From Paracoccus luteus (lineage in GTDB: Bacteria; Pseudomonadota; Alphaproteobacteria; Rhodobacterales; Rhodobacteraceae), in assembly GCF_004522155.1 (NCBI RefSeq), contig NZ_SDEA01000003.1, positions 259,413 through 323,412 of the forward strand: a stretch of 64,000 nt of DNA, given 5' to 3'. The notes under the pieces were generated by a model. The model did not search any database. It saw only the letters and a program-made list of their open reading frames with translations, and was not told where the DNA came from. Position 1 is the stretch's first letter. Every line of letters begins with the position of its first letter. The position numbers were made by a program, and so were the translations under genes. This document shows positions 8,937-17,139 of this stretch, piece after piece.

Positions 8937-8964
8937 TGTATCCCCGTGGATACATACGGATACA
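8937..8964. promoter_or_regulatory. GntR operator with three half-sites
   Basis: TGTATCC (8937-8943) and GGATACA (8948-8954) form a perfect 7-bp palindrome with a 4-nt spacer, the usual geometry of FadR-type operators, and a further direct copy of GGATACA lies at 8958-8964. It sits between the divergent GntR gene and the AbrB-family gene, so it could control both transcripts. Confidence 0.75.
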
Positions 8965-8990
8965 TTCCCTGTCAAGGAGCGCGCCAGCCC

Positions 8991-10043
8991 GTGCAAAACC
9001 AACTGTTCCGCGGGATTGCGACGGTGGCGATCGCCCTTGCGGGGACTGCGGCCTTCCTGCTTCTCGCCCTGCCGCTGCCGTTCCTGTTCGGGCCGATGCT
9101 GGCCTGCCTGATCGCCGCGCTGGCGGGCGTCAGGCTGCGGGGGCTGGGGCAGGTCTCGGTGGGCGCCCGCACCATCCTGGGGGTCGCGGTGGGCGCCTCG
9201 ATCACGCCCGAGGTGGTCGCCCGCATCCCGCAGATGATGCTCAGCGTGGCGCTGATCCCGGTCTATATCGCCCTGATCGCGCTGATCGGCGTGCCCTATT
9301 TCCGGCGCATGGGGTTCGATCCGGTGACGTCCTATTACGCCGCGATGCCGGGCGGGTTGCAGGACATGGTGATCTTCGGCACCGAGGCCGGGGGCGATCC
9401 GCGCGCGCTGTCGCTGATCCACGCCACCCGGGTCGCGATGATCGTGACCGTCGCCCCGATCCTGCTCAGCCTGGCCTACGGCGCGCCGCTGACCGGGGCC
9501 GTGGGCGCCCCCGCGGCCGACCTGCCGCCCGCCGAGATGGCGATCATGGCGGCCGCCGCGCTGATCGGCTGGAAGGGGGCCGAGCGGATCGGACTGTTCG
9601 GCGCGACGATCCTGGGCCCGATGATCGTGACCACGGTCCTTGCGCTGACGGACATCATCCACAGCCGCCCCCCGGCCGAGGCCATCCTTGCCGCGCAGTT
9701 CTTCATCGGGATCGGCATCGGCGTGAATTATGTCGGCGTCACCCTGCGGGAGCTGCGGCGGTTCGTGGCCAGCGGGCTGATCTTTGTGCTGATCCTTGCC
9801 GTCATCACGGGCCTGATGACCGAGGTCGTGACCCTGTTCGGGCTGGCCCAGGGGATCGAGGGCTTTCTTGCCTTCGCGCCCGGCGGTCAGGCGGAAATGA
9901 CGGTGCTGGCGATCATCGTGGGCGCGGACCTGGGGTTCGTCGTCGTCCACCACCTGACGCGGATCGTTCTGGTGATCCTGGGCGCGCCGCTGGGCGCCCG
10001 GCTGGCCGTGCGGGCGCGCCGCAAGGGCCCGCCACCACGTTGA
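8991..10043 (+). CDS. AbrB-family (PF05145) integral membrane protein
   Basis: 350 aa made almost wholly of hydrophobic helices (around ten), with Gly-rich internal repeats typical of the family once called ammonia monooxygenase/AbrB: PFLFGPMLACLIAAL near residue 30, YYAAMPGGLQDMVIFG near residue 120 and LAFAPGGQAEMTVLAIIVGAD near residue 290, two related halves. Start is a GTG with AAGGAG 11 nt upstream. The family has no settled substrate; divergence from the GntR-tcuBA genes suggests it replaces the TcuC transporter for tricarboxylates, an inference. Its last 131 nt overlap the opposite-strand dehydrogenase gene. Confidence 0.75.
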   Translation: MQNQLFRGIATVAIALAGTAAFLLLALPLPFLFGPMLACLIAALAGVRLRGLGQVSVGARTILGVAVGASITPEVVARIPQMMLSVALIPVYIALIALIGVPYFRRMGFDPVTSYYAAMPGGLQDMVIFGTEAGGDPRALSLIHATRVAMIVTVAPILLSLAYGAPLTGAVGAPAADLPPAEMAIMAAAALIGWKGAERIGLFGATILGPMIVTTVLALTDIIHSRPPAEAILAAQFFIGIGIGVNYVGVTLRELRRFVASGLIFVLILAVITGLMTEVVTLFGLAQGIEGFLAFAPGGQAEMTVLAIIVGADLGFVVVHHLTRIVLVILGAPLGARLAVRARRKGPPPR

Positions 10044-10986
10044 CCGGACGACCCGCCGCAAAGGCCAGCATCTGGTCGGCGATGTCGGAAAACTGGCGGT
10101 CCAGTTCCTCGGCGGTGACAAAGCCGACATGCGGGGTGGCGATCACGCGGGGATGCGACAGCAGCGGATCGTCCGCGCGCGTCACCGGCTCGGCGTCGAA
10201 GACATCCAGCGCGGCCATGTCCGGCCGCCCCGCCTGCAAGGCCGCCAGCAGCGCGCCCGGCGCAATCAGCCCGGCGCGGGCGGTGTTCACCAGCACCGCG
10301 TCGGGCCGCATCAGGGCAAGGTCCGCCGCCGTGACGATCCCGCGCGTCTCGGGCACCAGCCGCAGGTGCAGGCTGAGGATGTCCGCACCGGCAAAGAACG
10401 CCTCGCGCGAATGCGCCACGGTTTCGCCGTCGGCGGCGGCCCCCGCGCGGCCCGCGTCCGATCCCCACCAGACGACCTTCATCCCGAAGGCGCGGGCATA
10501 GCCGGCGACCTGCCGGGCGATGCGCCCGTATCCGTAAAGGCCCAGCGTCCGGCCGCGCAATGTGCGGCCAAGGGCGGCGCCTGCCTGCCAGCGGCCGGCG
10601 TTGGCGGCGGCGAACTGGTCGGGCAATCGCCGCCACGCCGCCATCACCAGCGCCCAGGTCAGTTCGGCGGCCGCGTGGTTGACCGAACAGGGTGGATTGG
10701 CCGAGCAGAAGGTCACCCCGCGCGCCGCGCAGGCGGCAGCATCGACATGGGACCACGCGCCCCGCCCCGAGATCAGCCGCAGCCCCGGCAGCGCCGCCAG
10801 AAGCGTGTCCGTGATCCGCGTGCGTTCACGGAACAACGCGACCGCCTCGGCATCCGCCAGCCGGGCCGCCAGTTCCGCGCCGTCGGCGTGGTCCGTCCAG
10901 ACCGTGACCTGATGCCCGTCCAGCTTGCGGAAACTGGGCAACCCGCGCAGCGCGTCGCCCCAGTCGTCCAGCAGGTGGATGTTCAC
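9913..10986 (-). CDS. D-2-hydroxyacid dehydrogenase, C-terminus abnormal
   Basis: NAD-binding motif LGLYGYGRIARQVAGYARAFG (about residue 145), then the catalytic signature segments LVNTARAGLI, LDVFDAEPV and TPHVGF (Arg, Glu and His of the family). It reduces a 2-keto acid or oxidises a D-2-hydroxy acid. GTG start overlapping the upstream stop by 4 nt. The family homology ends about residue 318 at GRPVNVV; the remaining ~38 residues are Arg/Pro/Gly-rich and are read antisense to the end of the AbrB-family gene, so the natural stop seems to be lost. Last gene of the operon that starts with tctC. Confidence 0.8.
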   Translation of the reverse strand: MNIHLLDDWGDALRGLPSFRKLDGHQVTVWTDHADGAELAARLADAEAVALFRERTRITDTLLAALPGLRLISGRGAWSHVDAAACAARGVTFCSANPPCSVNHAAAELTWALVMAAWRRLPDQFAAANAGRWQAGAALGRTLRGRTLGLYGYGRIARQVAGYARAFGMKVVWWGSDAGRAGAAADGETVAHSREAFFAGADILSLHLRLVPETRGIVTAADLALMRPDAVLVNTARAGLIAPGALLAALQAGRPDMAALDVFDAEPVTRADDPLLSHPRVIATPHVGFVTAEELDRQFSDIADQMLAFAAGRPVNVVAGPCGAPARPAGRPAARPGSPERSASGGGRRRTPGPRPR

Positions 10987-12074
10987 CGCGCCCCGTCCCA
11001 GACCGTCGCGGGGACCATCACCTCGCCCCGCGCCAGCAGACGCGCGGTCCGCAGCAGCCCGGCCGATTTCAGCCGGAACCCGTCGGTCGCGTCATAGTCC
11101 ACCGTCACGTCGATCTGGCCCGAGGGATGCTCGATCAGGACCAGCGCGGGCTGGCCTTGCGGCGGCTGCGCGACCCCGTGGGCCACGGTGCCGGGGGTCA
11201 GCAGGCACGAGGCGATGCATTGCGCCCCGGTCACGGCCATCGTCGGGTGGCAGTTCCGCGGCATGAAATAGCGCGCGGTCACGTGCCCGCCGTTCTGCGG
11301 CGGGGCCAGCAGGGTGAACTTGGGCGTGACCGACTGCGACACGTCGCCCATGCCCATCAGGCGTCCCGCCTCGCGTCGGATCGGCTCCATCCGTTCAAAG
11401 AACGCAAGGTTGGCGTCCAGCTCGGCCGCGCTTTCCAGCCCGGTCAGGCCGAAATCGGCGGCGCGTGCCATGACGACCGGCATGGCGACGTCCATGCAGG
11501 TGACCTCGATCCCGTCGATGACGTCGATCGCATTGCCCGTCGGCAGCAACGCGCCGGTATTCGAGCCGACGACATCCATGAAGTTGAGATAGATCGGCGC
11601 CGCCGTCCCCGGCACGCCGTCGATGGCGGCGTCGCCCGTATATTCGACCCGACCCCCGGGGGTGCGCACCACCGCCTCGACCCGCGCGCCGGTGTTGACG
11701 GAACGGATGCGGACGCGGGTCTCGTCCCCCTGCGGCGCGACCAGCCCCATCTCGATGGCGGCGGGGCCGACGCCGGACAGGATGTTGCCGCAGGTCGGCT
11801 TGAAATCGACCTGCCCGTCGGCGACGCTGACCTGCGCAAAGAAATAATCCACGTCGTCGTCGGCGCTGTCGGCCTGCGACAGCATGGCGACCTTGGTCGT
11901 TACCGCCGCGCCGCCGCCAAGGCCGTCGATGTTCAGCGGATGCCCGGAGCCCAGCGCGGCGACCAGCACCTGCGCCAGCACCTCGCGGTCCTCGGGCAGA
12001 TCCTCGCGCCGGAAATACGGCCCGCGCGAGGTGCCGCCGCGGAAGAAATGGAACGGAATGGCTGTCTGCGTCAT
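10983..12074 (-). CDS. PrpF/GalD-family isomerase (4-oxalomesaconate tautomerase type)
   Basis: 363 aa of the PrpF superfamily, a double diaminopimelate-epimerase fold that shifts double bonds or cis/trans geometry in tricarboxylates. Motifs seen: RGGTSRGPYF near the N-terminus, IDGLGGGAAVTTKVA, and the catalytic DFKPTCGNILSGVGP (Cys plus neighbours) near residue 95; NCHPTMAVTGA near residue 275. Relatives act on 2-methyl-trans-aconitate (PrpF) or 4-oxalomesaconate (GalD); here, next to tcuA and a TTT transporter, an aconitate-like substrate is plausible. Overlaps both neighbours by 4 nt. Confidence 0.82.
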   Translation of the reverse strand: MTQTAIPFHFFRGGTSRGPYFRREDLPEDREVLAQVLVAALGSGHPLNIDGLGGGAAVTTKVAMLSQADSADDDVDYFFAQVSVADGQVDFKPTCGNILSGVGPAAIEMGLVAPQGDETRVRIRSVNTGARVEAVVRTPGGRVEYTGDAAIDGVPGTAAPIYLNFMDVVGSNTGALLPTGNAIDVIDGIEVTCMDVAMPVVMARAADFGLTGLESAAELDANLAFFERMEPIRREAGRLMGMGDVSQSVTPKFTLLAPPQNGGHVTARYFMPRNCHPTMAVTGAQCIASCLLTPGTVAHGVAQPPQGQPALVLIEHPSGQIDVTVDYDATDGFRLKSAGLLRTARLLARGEVMVPATVWDGAR

Positions 12075-13126
12075 GGTGCCCGGTCTCTGATCAGGGATGC
12101 GATGTGATTGCCGAAGGCGGCGCAGCCAAGCGCGCCGCCAAGGTCGGCGGTTCGGGTGGCGGGGCTGGCCAGCGCCCGGTCCAGCGCGGAATCGATGGCC
12201 GCCGCCGCGTCCGCCGCGCCCAGATGCGCCAGCAGCATGGCGGCCGAGCCGATCAGCGACACCGGGTTCGCCCGGTCCTGCCCGGCGATGTCGGGGGCCG
12301 ATCCGTGCTGCGCCTGCGCCACGGCGAAATCGGGGCCAAGGTTCAGCGACGCCGCCAGCCCCAGCCCGCCCGAAAGCTCGGACGCGAGGTCGGACAGGAT
12401 GTCCCCGAACATGTTGGTCGTGACGATGACGTCAAAGCGGCCGGGATCGCGCACCAGCAGAGCCGCGGCGGCATCGACCAGCACCTCCTCATAGGCGATG
12501 CCGGGATGGTCGGCGGCGACGGCGCGCACCTCGGACAGGAACAGCCCGTCCGACAGGCGCATCACGTTGGCCTTGTGGATGGCCGCCACCTTGCGCGCCG
12601 GGCGGCGTTCGGCCAGCGCAAAGGCGGCCTTGGCGATGCGGCGGCTGGCGCGGGCGGTGATCTTGCGCATGGCCAGCGCGACGCCCGGTTCCACCATGAA
12701 CTCGCCGGGGCCCGAGGCCATGTTCCGGTCGGCGTAAAATCCTTCGAGGTTCTCGCGCACGATCACCAGATCGACCGGCCTCGTGATGGGGTGGCGGACG
12801 CCGTCGCGGCTGCGGGCGGGGCGGATGTTGGCGTAAAGGTCCAGCTCGCGCCGCAGCACGCCCGAGGGGTTCCGCCCGCCCTGGCTGACGGGCGGATAGA
12901 TGTTGTGCGACACCGGGCCAAGGATCACCCCGTCGGCAGCTTTCGCCGCGGCGATCACGGCGTCGGGGATGGTCGTCCCCTCGGCCGCCAGCGCGGTCAG
13001 TCCGATCTCGCGGCGGTCGAGGTCCAGCCCCGGCCCCCAGGTCTCCGAGGCCGCCGCAAGGACGGCCTCGGTCGCGGACAGGATTTCGGGGCCGATGCCG
13101 TCGCCGGGCAGGCAGAGGAGCCGCAT
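12071..13126 (-). CDS. isocitrate/isopropylmalate/tartrate dehydrogenase-family enzyme
   Basis: 351 aa beta-decarboxylating dehydrogenase acting on a 3-carboxy- or malate-like 2-hydroxy acid with NAD(P) and a divalent metal. Seen: LPGDGIGPEI nucleotide-side loop, VLRRELDLYANIRPARS substrate loop, VRENLEGFY (catalytic Tyr), AIHKANVMRLSDG (catalytic Lys) and TNMFGDILSDLASELSGGLG (metal Asp). Residues in the substrate loop do not clearly match leuB or icd, so the substrate is open; the neighbouring tricarboxylate genes favour an isocitrate- or homoisocitrate-like compound. The ATG at 13126 has GAGGTG upstream and lies 5 nt past the permease stop. Confidence 0.85.
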   Translation of the reverse strand: MRLLCLPGDGIGPEILSATEAVLAAASETWGPGLDLDRREIGLTALAAEGTTIPDAVIAAAKAADGVILGPVSHNIYPPVSQGGRNPSGVLRRELDLYANIRPARSRDGVRHPITRPVDLVIVRENLEGFYADRNMASGPGEFMVEPGVALAMRKITARASRRIAKAAFALAERRPARKVAAIHKANVMRLSDGLFLSEVRAVAADHPGIAYEEVLVDAAAALLVRDPGRFDVIVTTNMFGDILSDLASELSGGLGLAASLNLGPDFAVAQAQHGSAPDIAGQDRANPVSLIGSAAMLLAHLGAADAAAAIDSALDRALASPATRTADLGGALGCAAFGNHIASLIRDRAP

Positions 13127-13131
13127 CCCCG

Positions 13132-15132
13132 TCACCTCAGCGGCCAGGGCAGATCGACCATCGACTGCAGCACGCCCGACGGAAAGTTCAGGTTCAGCGC
13201 ATAGGCGACCCCGATCACCCCGGCCAGCGCCCAGCCGGCCATGACGAACGCCCGCGCCCAGGTCGAACCGACCCGCTGCCGCATGAAGGCGACCATGAAC
13301 AGACCGACCGCGATCACGAAGCCGAACAGCGAGGCCAGCCCGACAAGCGCGGCCAGCCAGATGATGCCGTTCCACGCCGAACCGGCCGGCATCTGGCCGT
13401 CGGCGCCGGTCTGGCGTTCCTGATCGTAAAGCGCCGGCGCGCCGCGGTCCGCATAGACCAGCTTCCACAGCAGCATCAGCCCGGTGAGGATGCCCACCGC
13501 CGCCATGACGCCGGGGAAGATCGCCCCCAGGAACGACTGCCCAAGCGCATCCCAAAGCCCCACGGCCAGGAACAGCACCATCGCGGCCGCAAAGGCGAAC
13601 TGCGGGCGGCGGGCCGCGCGGGCGGCCTCGGCGTCGGTGTGGTGGTGCAGGTCCAGCTCGCCCAGTTCGACGCTTTCATCGACGCGGTTCTTCAGCCCGA
13701 AGAAGACCGAAACCGCGATGATGGCCGCGATGATCAGCACGCCGGGCTGGACCAGGAAGCTCCAGCCGTTGAACTGCACTGCCTGATACAGATAGGTCTC
13801 GGCCTGCGGGGCCAGCACATAGCCGATCAGCAGCGCCGGACGCGGCCAGCCGAAACGCTTCATGAACACGCCGACGACGCCCAGCACCAGCAGGGCCACC
13901 AGATCCTCAAGCGACCGGGTGGACTGGAACGCCGCAAAGCTGACCATGACGAACATGAACGGCGCCAGCAGCTGGAACGGGATGCGCGTCAGCCCGGCGA
14001 TCGGCTTGGACAGCAGCGCGCAGATGCCCGCACCGAAGATGTTGGCCAGCGCCAGTGTCCAGATGATCGTATAGGTCAGGTTCAGGTCGGTGGTGACCAT
14101 CGACGGCCCCGGCTCGACCCCGATCAGGATCATGCCGCCCAGGAACACCGCCATCGACCCCGAACCCGGGATGCCGAACAGCAGCGTCGGCAGCATCGCG
14201 CCGCCGGTCATGGCGTTGTTGGCGCTTTCGGGGGCGATCACGCCGCGCACGTCGCCCTTGCCGAACTGGCTGCTGTCCTTGGTCGTCTGCACGGCATGGC
14301 CATAGGCGATCCAGTCCACGACCGATCCGCCAAGGCCCGGGATCACGCCGACGATGCAGCCCACGGCCGAGCAGCGCAGGCTGAGAAACCAGTTCTGCGC
14401 CCAGTCGCGGAACCCCTGCCCCCAGCCCTTGCCCAGCGGCGCCTCGCGCGCGATGGCCTGGTTGGTGCGCAGCAGGTCCACGATCTCGGGGATGGCAAAG
14501 ATGCCCATGCCGACGACGACCAGCGGCACGCCGTCGTAAAGATAGAAGATGTCGAACACCATGCGGAACTCGCCGGTGGCGGGGGCGCCCCCGATCGAAC
14601 CCAGGATCAGGCCGACCGCGCAGGCCGTCAGGCCCTTGACGATGCTGCGCCCCGCCAGCACCGCGACCATCGACAGGCCCAGCAGCGCCAGCATGAACAG
14701 CTCGGGCGAGCCGAAGGCCAGGATGATCGGCCGGGCGATCAGCACGAACACCGTCAGCACCAGCGCGCCGAACACGCCCCCGAACATCGACGAGATGAAG
14801 GCCGCCGACAGCGCCCGCGCCGCCTGCCCCTTCTTGGCCATCGGGAACCCGTCCAGAACCGTCGCCTGGCTGGACGAGCCGCCGGGAATCCCCATCAGGA
14901 TCGAGGAGAAGGTGTCGCCGGTCGGCATGATCGCCAGAAGGCCGATCAGCATGGCCAGCGCGGACACCTGGTCCATGCCGTAGATGAACGGCACCAGCAG
15001 CGACAGCCCGGCGATGCCGCCAAGCGCGGGCAGGATGCCGATAACAAGGCCGACCGAGATGCCGAGCATCATATAGGCGAGATGCTGGAAACTCAGCAGG
15101 TTGGTCAGCGATGACAAAAGGATTTCAGTCAC
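13132..15132 (-). CDS. TTT transporter permease, TctA-TctB fusion
   Basis: 666 aa. Residues about 1-500 are the large TctA permease with the repeated signature regions ILPALGGIAGLSLLVPFIYG, MPTGDTFSSILMGIPGGSSSQ and later VIPGLGGSVVDWIAYGHA with LFGIPGSGSMAVFLGG. After a charged, His-containing linker (LGELDLHHHTDAE, about residue 497) come four more membrane helices matching the small TctB subunit, which is normally a separate ~150-aa protein. Imports a tri- or dicarboxylate with a periplasmic TctC partner, driven by a cation gradient. Follows tctC after a hairpin and precedes two metabolic enzymes. Confidence 0.9.
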   Translation of the reverse strand: MTEILLSSLTNLLSFQHLAYMMLGISVGLVIGILPALGGIAGLSLLVPFIYGMDQVSALAMLIGLLAIMPTGDTFSSILMGIPGGSSSQATVLDGFPMAKKGQAARALSAAFISSMFGGVFGALVLTVFVLIARPIILAFGSPELFMLALLGLSMVAVLAGRSIVKGLTACAVGLILGSIGGAPATGEFRMVFDIFYLYDGVPLVVVGMGIFAIPEIVDLLRTNQAIAREAPLGKGWGQGFRDWAQNWFLSLRCSAVGCIVGVIPGLGGSVVDWIAYGHAVQTTKDSSQFGKGDVRGVIAPESANNAMTGGAMLPTLLFGIPGSGSMAVFLGGMILIGVEPGPSMVTTDLNLTYTIIWTLALANIFGAGICALLSKPIAGLTRIPFQLLAPFMFVMVSFAAFQSTRSLEDLVALLVLGVVGVFMKRFGWPRPALLIGYVLAPQAETYLYQAVQFNGWSFLVQPGVLIIAAIIAVSVFFGLKNRVDESVELGELDLHHHTDAEAARAARRPQFAFAAAMVLFLAVGLWDALGQSFLGAIFPGVMAAVGILTGLMLLWKLVYADRGAPALYDQERQTGADGQMPAGSAWNGIIWLAALVGLASLFGFVIAVGLFMVAFMRQRVGSTWARAFVMAGWALAGVIGVAYALNLNFPSGVLQSMVDLPWPLR

Positions 15133-15176
15133 GAAGCTCTCCGATGCCCGGTTGCTTTCGATGCAGCGCGCGACAT

Positions 15177-15198
15177 GGAAGGCCCCGCAGGGCCTTCC
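15177..15198 (-). terminator. intercistronic hairpin after tctC
   Basis: Perfect 9-bp stem (GGAAGGCCC / GGGCCTTCC) with a 4-nt loop in the 84-nt gap between tctC and the permease gene. No T-run follows on the minus strand, so it is more likely a transcript-stabilising or attenuating hairpin that favours binding-protein mRNA than a full terminator. Confidence 0.6.
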
Positions 15199-15216
15199 CG
15201 TCGGCGCGCATGAGGA

Positions 15217-16324
15217 TCACTCCTCGCCCAGCTTGACGCCATAGTCGGTGGACAGGACGTCGACCACGGTCTTGCGCACGTCGTCCTCGATGGTCGTGCC
15301 GCGCTGATACAGCGCGTCGGCAAGGGCGCCGGTGACCTGATCATAGTCGCCCAGCACCGCCTCGGCCGAGGCTTGATAGGCGGGGTCCGCCTTCATGTCC
15401 TCGAAGGCTTTCTGATAGGCCGCGACGATGTCGGCGGGCGTGTCCTTGGGGACCACCACCATCTTCTGCGCCGGGAAACCGGCGGCGAAGAACGCGAAAT
15501 AGGCGTCGTATTCCGGCCCCGACGGCGCGTTGCCGGTCAGCATCTGATAGGCTTCGCCGAAATGCGGCAGGTCCGGGAAGGTCGGGTCGCGCACCGGCTC
15601 GCCCGCTTCGTTCAGCACGCCCCAGGAAAACAGCGGGACCGCGGTCCCCGCGTCCACCAGCGGCTGCACGTTCTTGAGATAGGCCGACGAGGTCTGATAG
15701 TCGATGTTCGTCTCGCCACGCTCGAACGCAAGGCGGCCGTCGCCGCGGCCCTTGAAGCCGAAGACGTGCTGGGTTTCCAGCCCCATCAGCCGGAACGCCA
15801 GCAGCGGCACCAGATCCAGCGAGGTCGCGCCCTGGCTGGCATAGACCAGCTTTTGCCCCCTGAGCTTGGCGATGTCCTGCGGCCCGGTCAGGCCCAGCGA
15901 CGGGGTGGTATAGACCACGCCGCCGGTCGGCGCGACCATCAGCGGGGTCCAGTCCTGATATTCATAGCGCGCGCGGGTCTTTCAGCAGATAGGGAAACTG
16001 CGTGGATGCCGAGGTGCCCAGGATCGTCAGCCCGTCGGGCCGCGCGCGGGTGGCAAAGACGTTGGCGCCCTTGGTGGACCCGCCGCCCGGTTCGTTCACG
16101 ACGACCACGGTCGGGTTGCCCGGCAGGTATTTCTGCAAAAGCGGGGCGTTGAACCGGGCCCAGGTGTCCGACCCGCCGCCCGGCGAGAACGGAATGATGA
16201 ACTCGATCGTCTTGCCCTTGAAGTCGGCCTCGGCGGCGGCGACCTGCGGGACCGCGGCGGCGACCATCGTCGCGGCAACCATCCCCAGCAGGCCGCGACG
16301 GCCGATCACGTTGGAAAACGTCAT
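15217..16324 (-). pseudogene. tctC: TctC tricarboxylate-binding protein, frameshifted
   Basis: Periplasmic binding protein of the TTT system. Starting at 16324 (GGAGGAGAG ribosome site), the first 120 codons give a twin-arginine-like signal sequence (GRRGLLGMVAATMVAAAV) and EFIIPFSPGGGSDTWAR, the TctC hallmark, up to YLLKDPRAL and a TGA. The remaining ~245 residues, from RYEYQDWTPLM to KLGEE, continue in another frame. Restoring one CG dinucleotide in the alternating GC tract at 15967-15975 gives DPRARYEYQDWTP, a normal family sequence. As written the gene is disrupted; sequencing error or real slippage are both possible. Confidence 0.85.
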
Positions 16325-16467
16325 GCACTCTCCTCCTGACATTGCAATCCGTGCGCGCCCTCCCAGACACGGCACGGGCCGGGTTGACTCGATGGCCCCG
16401 GCGCTCCTACTCGCTTGATAGGGCGTCTTCCTGTCCGAAACCTGTCAACCCGGACCATCATGCCGCC

Positions 16468-17139
16468 ATGCGCGTCGTTCTTGTCGAGGACAATCTGCCG
16501 CTGGCCCAGGGCATCAGCAACGCGCTGATCGACCAGGGCCATGCCGTGGACTGCCTGCACGACGGCCAGTCGGGCGACGACTTTCTGCGCACCTCGGATT
16601 TCGACCTGGCCATCGTCGATGTGAACCTGCCGCAGATGACGGGGATCGAGCTGATCCGCGCCCTGCGCAGCCGCGGCAACACCAATCCGGTCCTCGTCCT
16701 GAGCGCGCGCGACAAGGTGTCGGACCGCGTGGCCGGCCTGAACGCCGGTGCGGACGACTATCTGGTCAAGCCGTTCGAGATGGAGGAGCTGCTGGCCCGG
16801 CTGCGCGCCCTGTCGCGGCGGCGGCCGGCCATGCTGCCGGATTCCGAACAGCTGGGCGATCTGGTCTATGACCGCGGCCAGCGCCAGGTCCGCTTGCGCG
16901 GCGAGCCGCTGGACCTTCCGCGGCGCGAACTTGCGCTGTTCGAGCTGTTGCTGGACCACAAGGGGCGGCTTTTGTCCAAGTCCCAGATCGCCGACGCGCT
17001 TTACGGCACCGGCACCGTGGTCGAGCCGAATGCGGTCGAGCTGGTGGTGTCGCGCCTGCGGCGCAGGATCGACGGGCATGGCGTGACCATCAGGACGGCG
17101 CGCGGGCTTGGCTATCTGATGCACAGCTCTGGCGTCTGA
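16468..17139 (+). CDS. tctD: OmpR-type response regulator TctD
   Basis: 223 aa. Receiver domain with acidic pocket VEDN, phospho-acceptor Asp in LAIVDVNLPQMTG (about residue 51), switch Ser in LVLSARD and Lys in YLVKPF; then an OmpR winged helix (LPRRELALFELLLDHKGRLL, VVSRLRRRIDG, TARGLGYL). Divergent from tctC with a 143-nt gap, and overlapping tctE by 1 nt, the standard arrangement for the two-component system that induces TTT transporter genes in response to external tri- or dicarboxylate. Confidence 0.92.
   Translation: MRVVLVEDNLPLAQGISNALIDQGHAVDCLHDGQSGDDFLRTSDFDLAIVDVNLPQMTGIELIRALRSRGNTNPVLVLSARDKVSDRVAGLNAGADDYLVKPFEMEELLARLRALSRRRPAMLPDSEQLGDLVYDRGQRQVRLRGEPLDLPRRELALFELLLDHKGRLLSKSQIADALYGTGTVVEPNAVELVVSRLRRRIDGHGVTIRTARGLGYLMHSSGV

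Noticed and set aside
8139-10130. Very long minus-strand open frame running through the AbrB-type gene
   Set aside because: It is antisense to a clear membrane protein and to its promoter region; the product is Arg/Asp/His-rich low complexity, a usual by-product of high G+C coding sequence.
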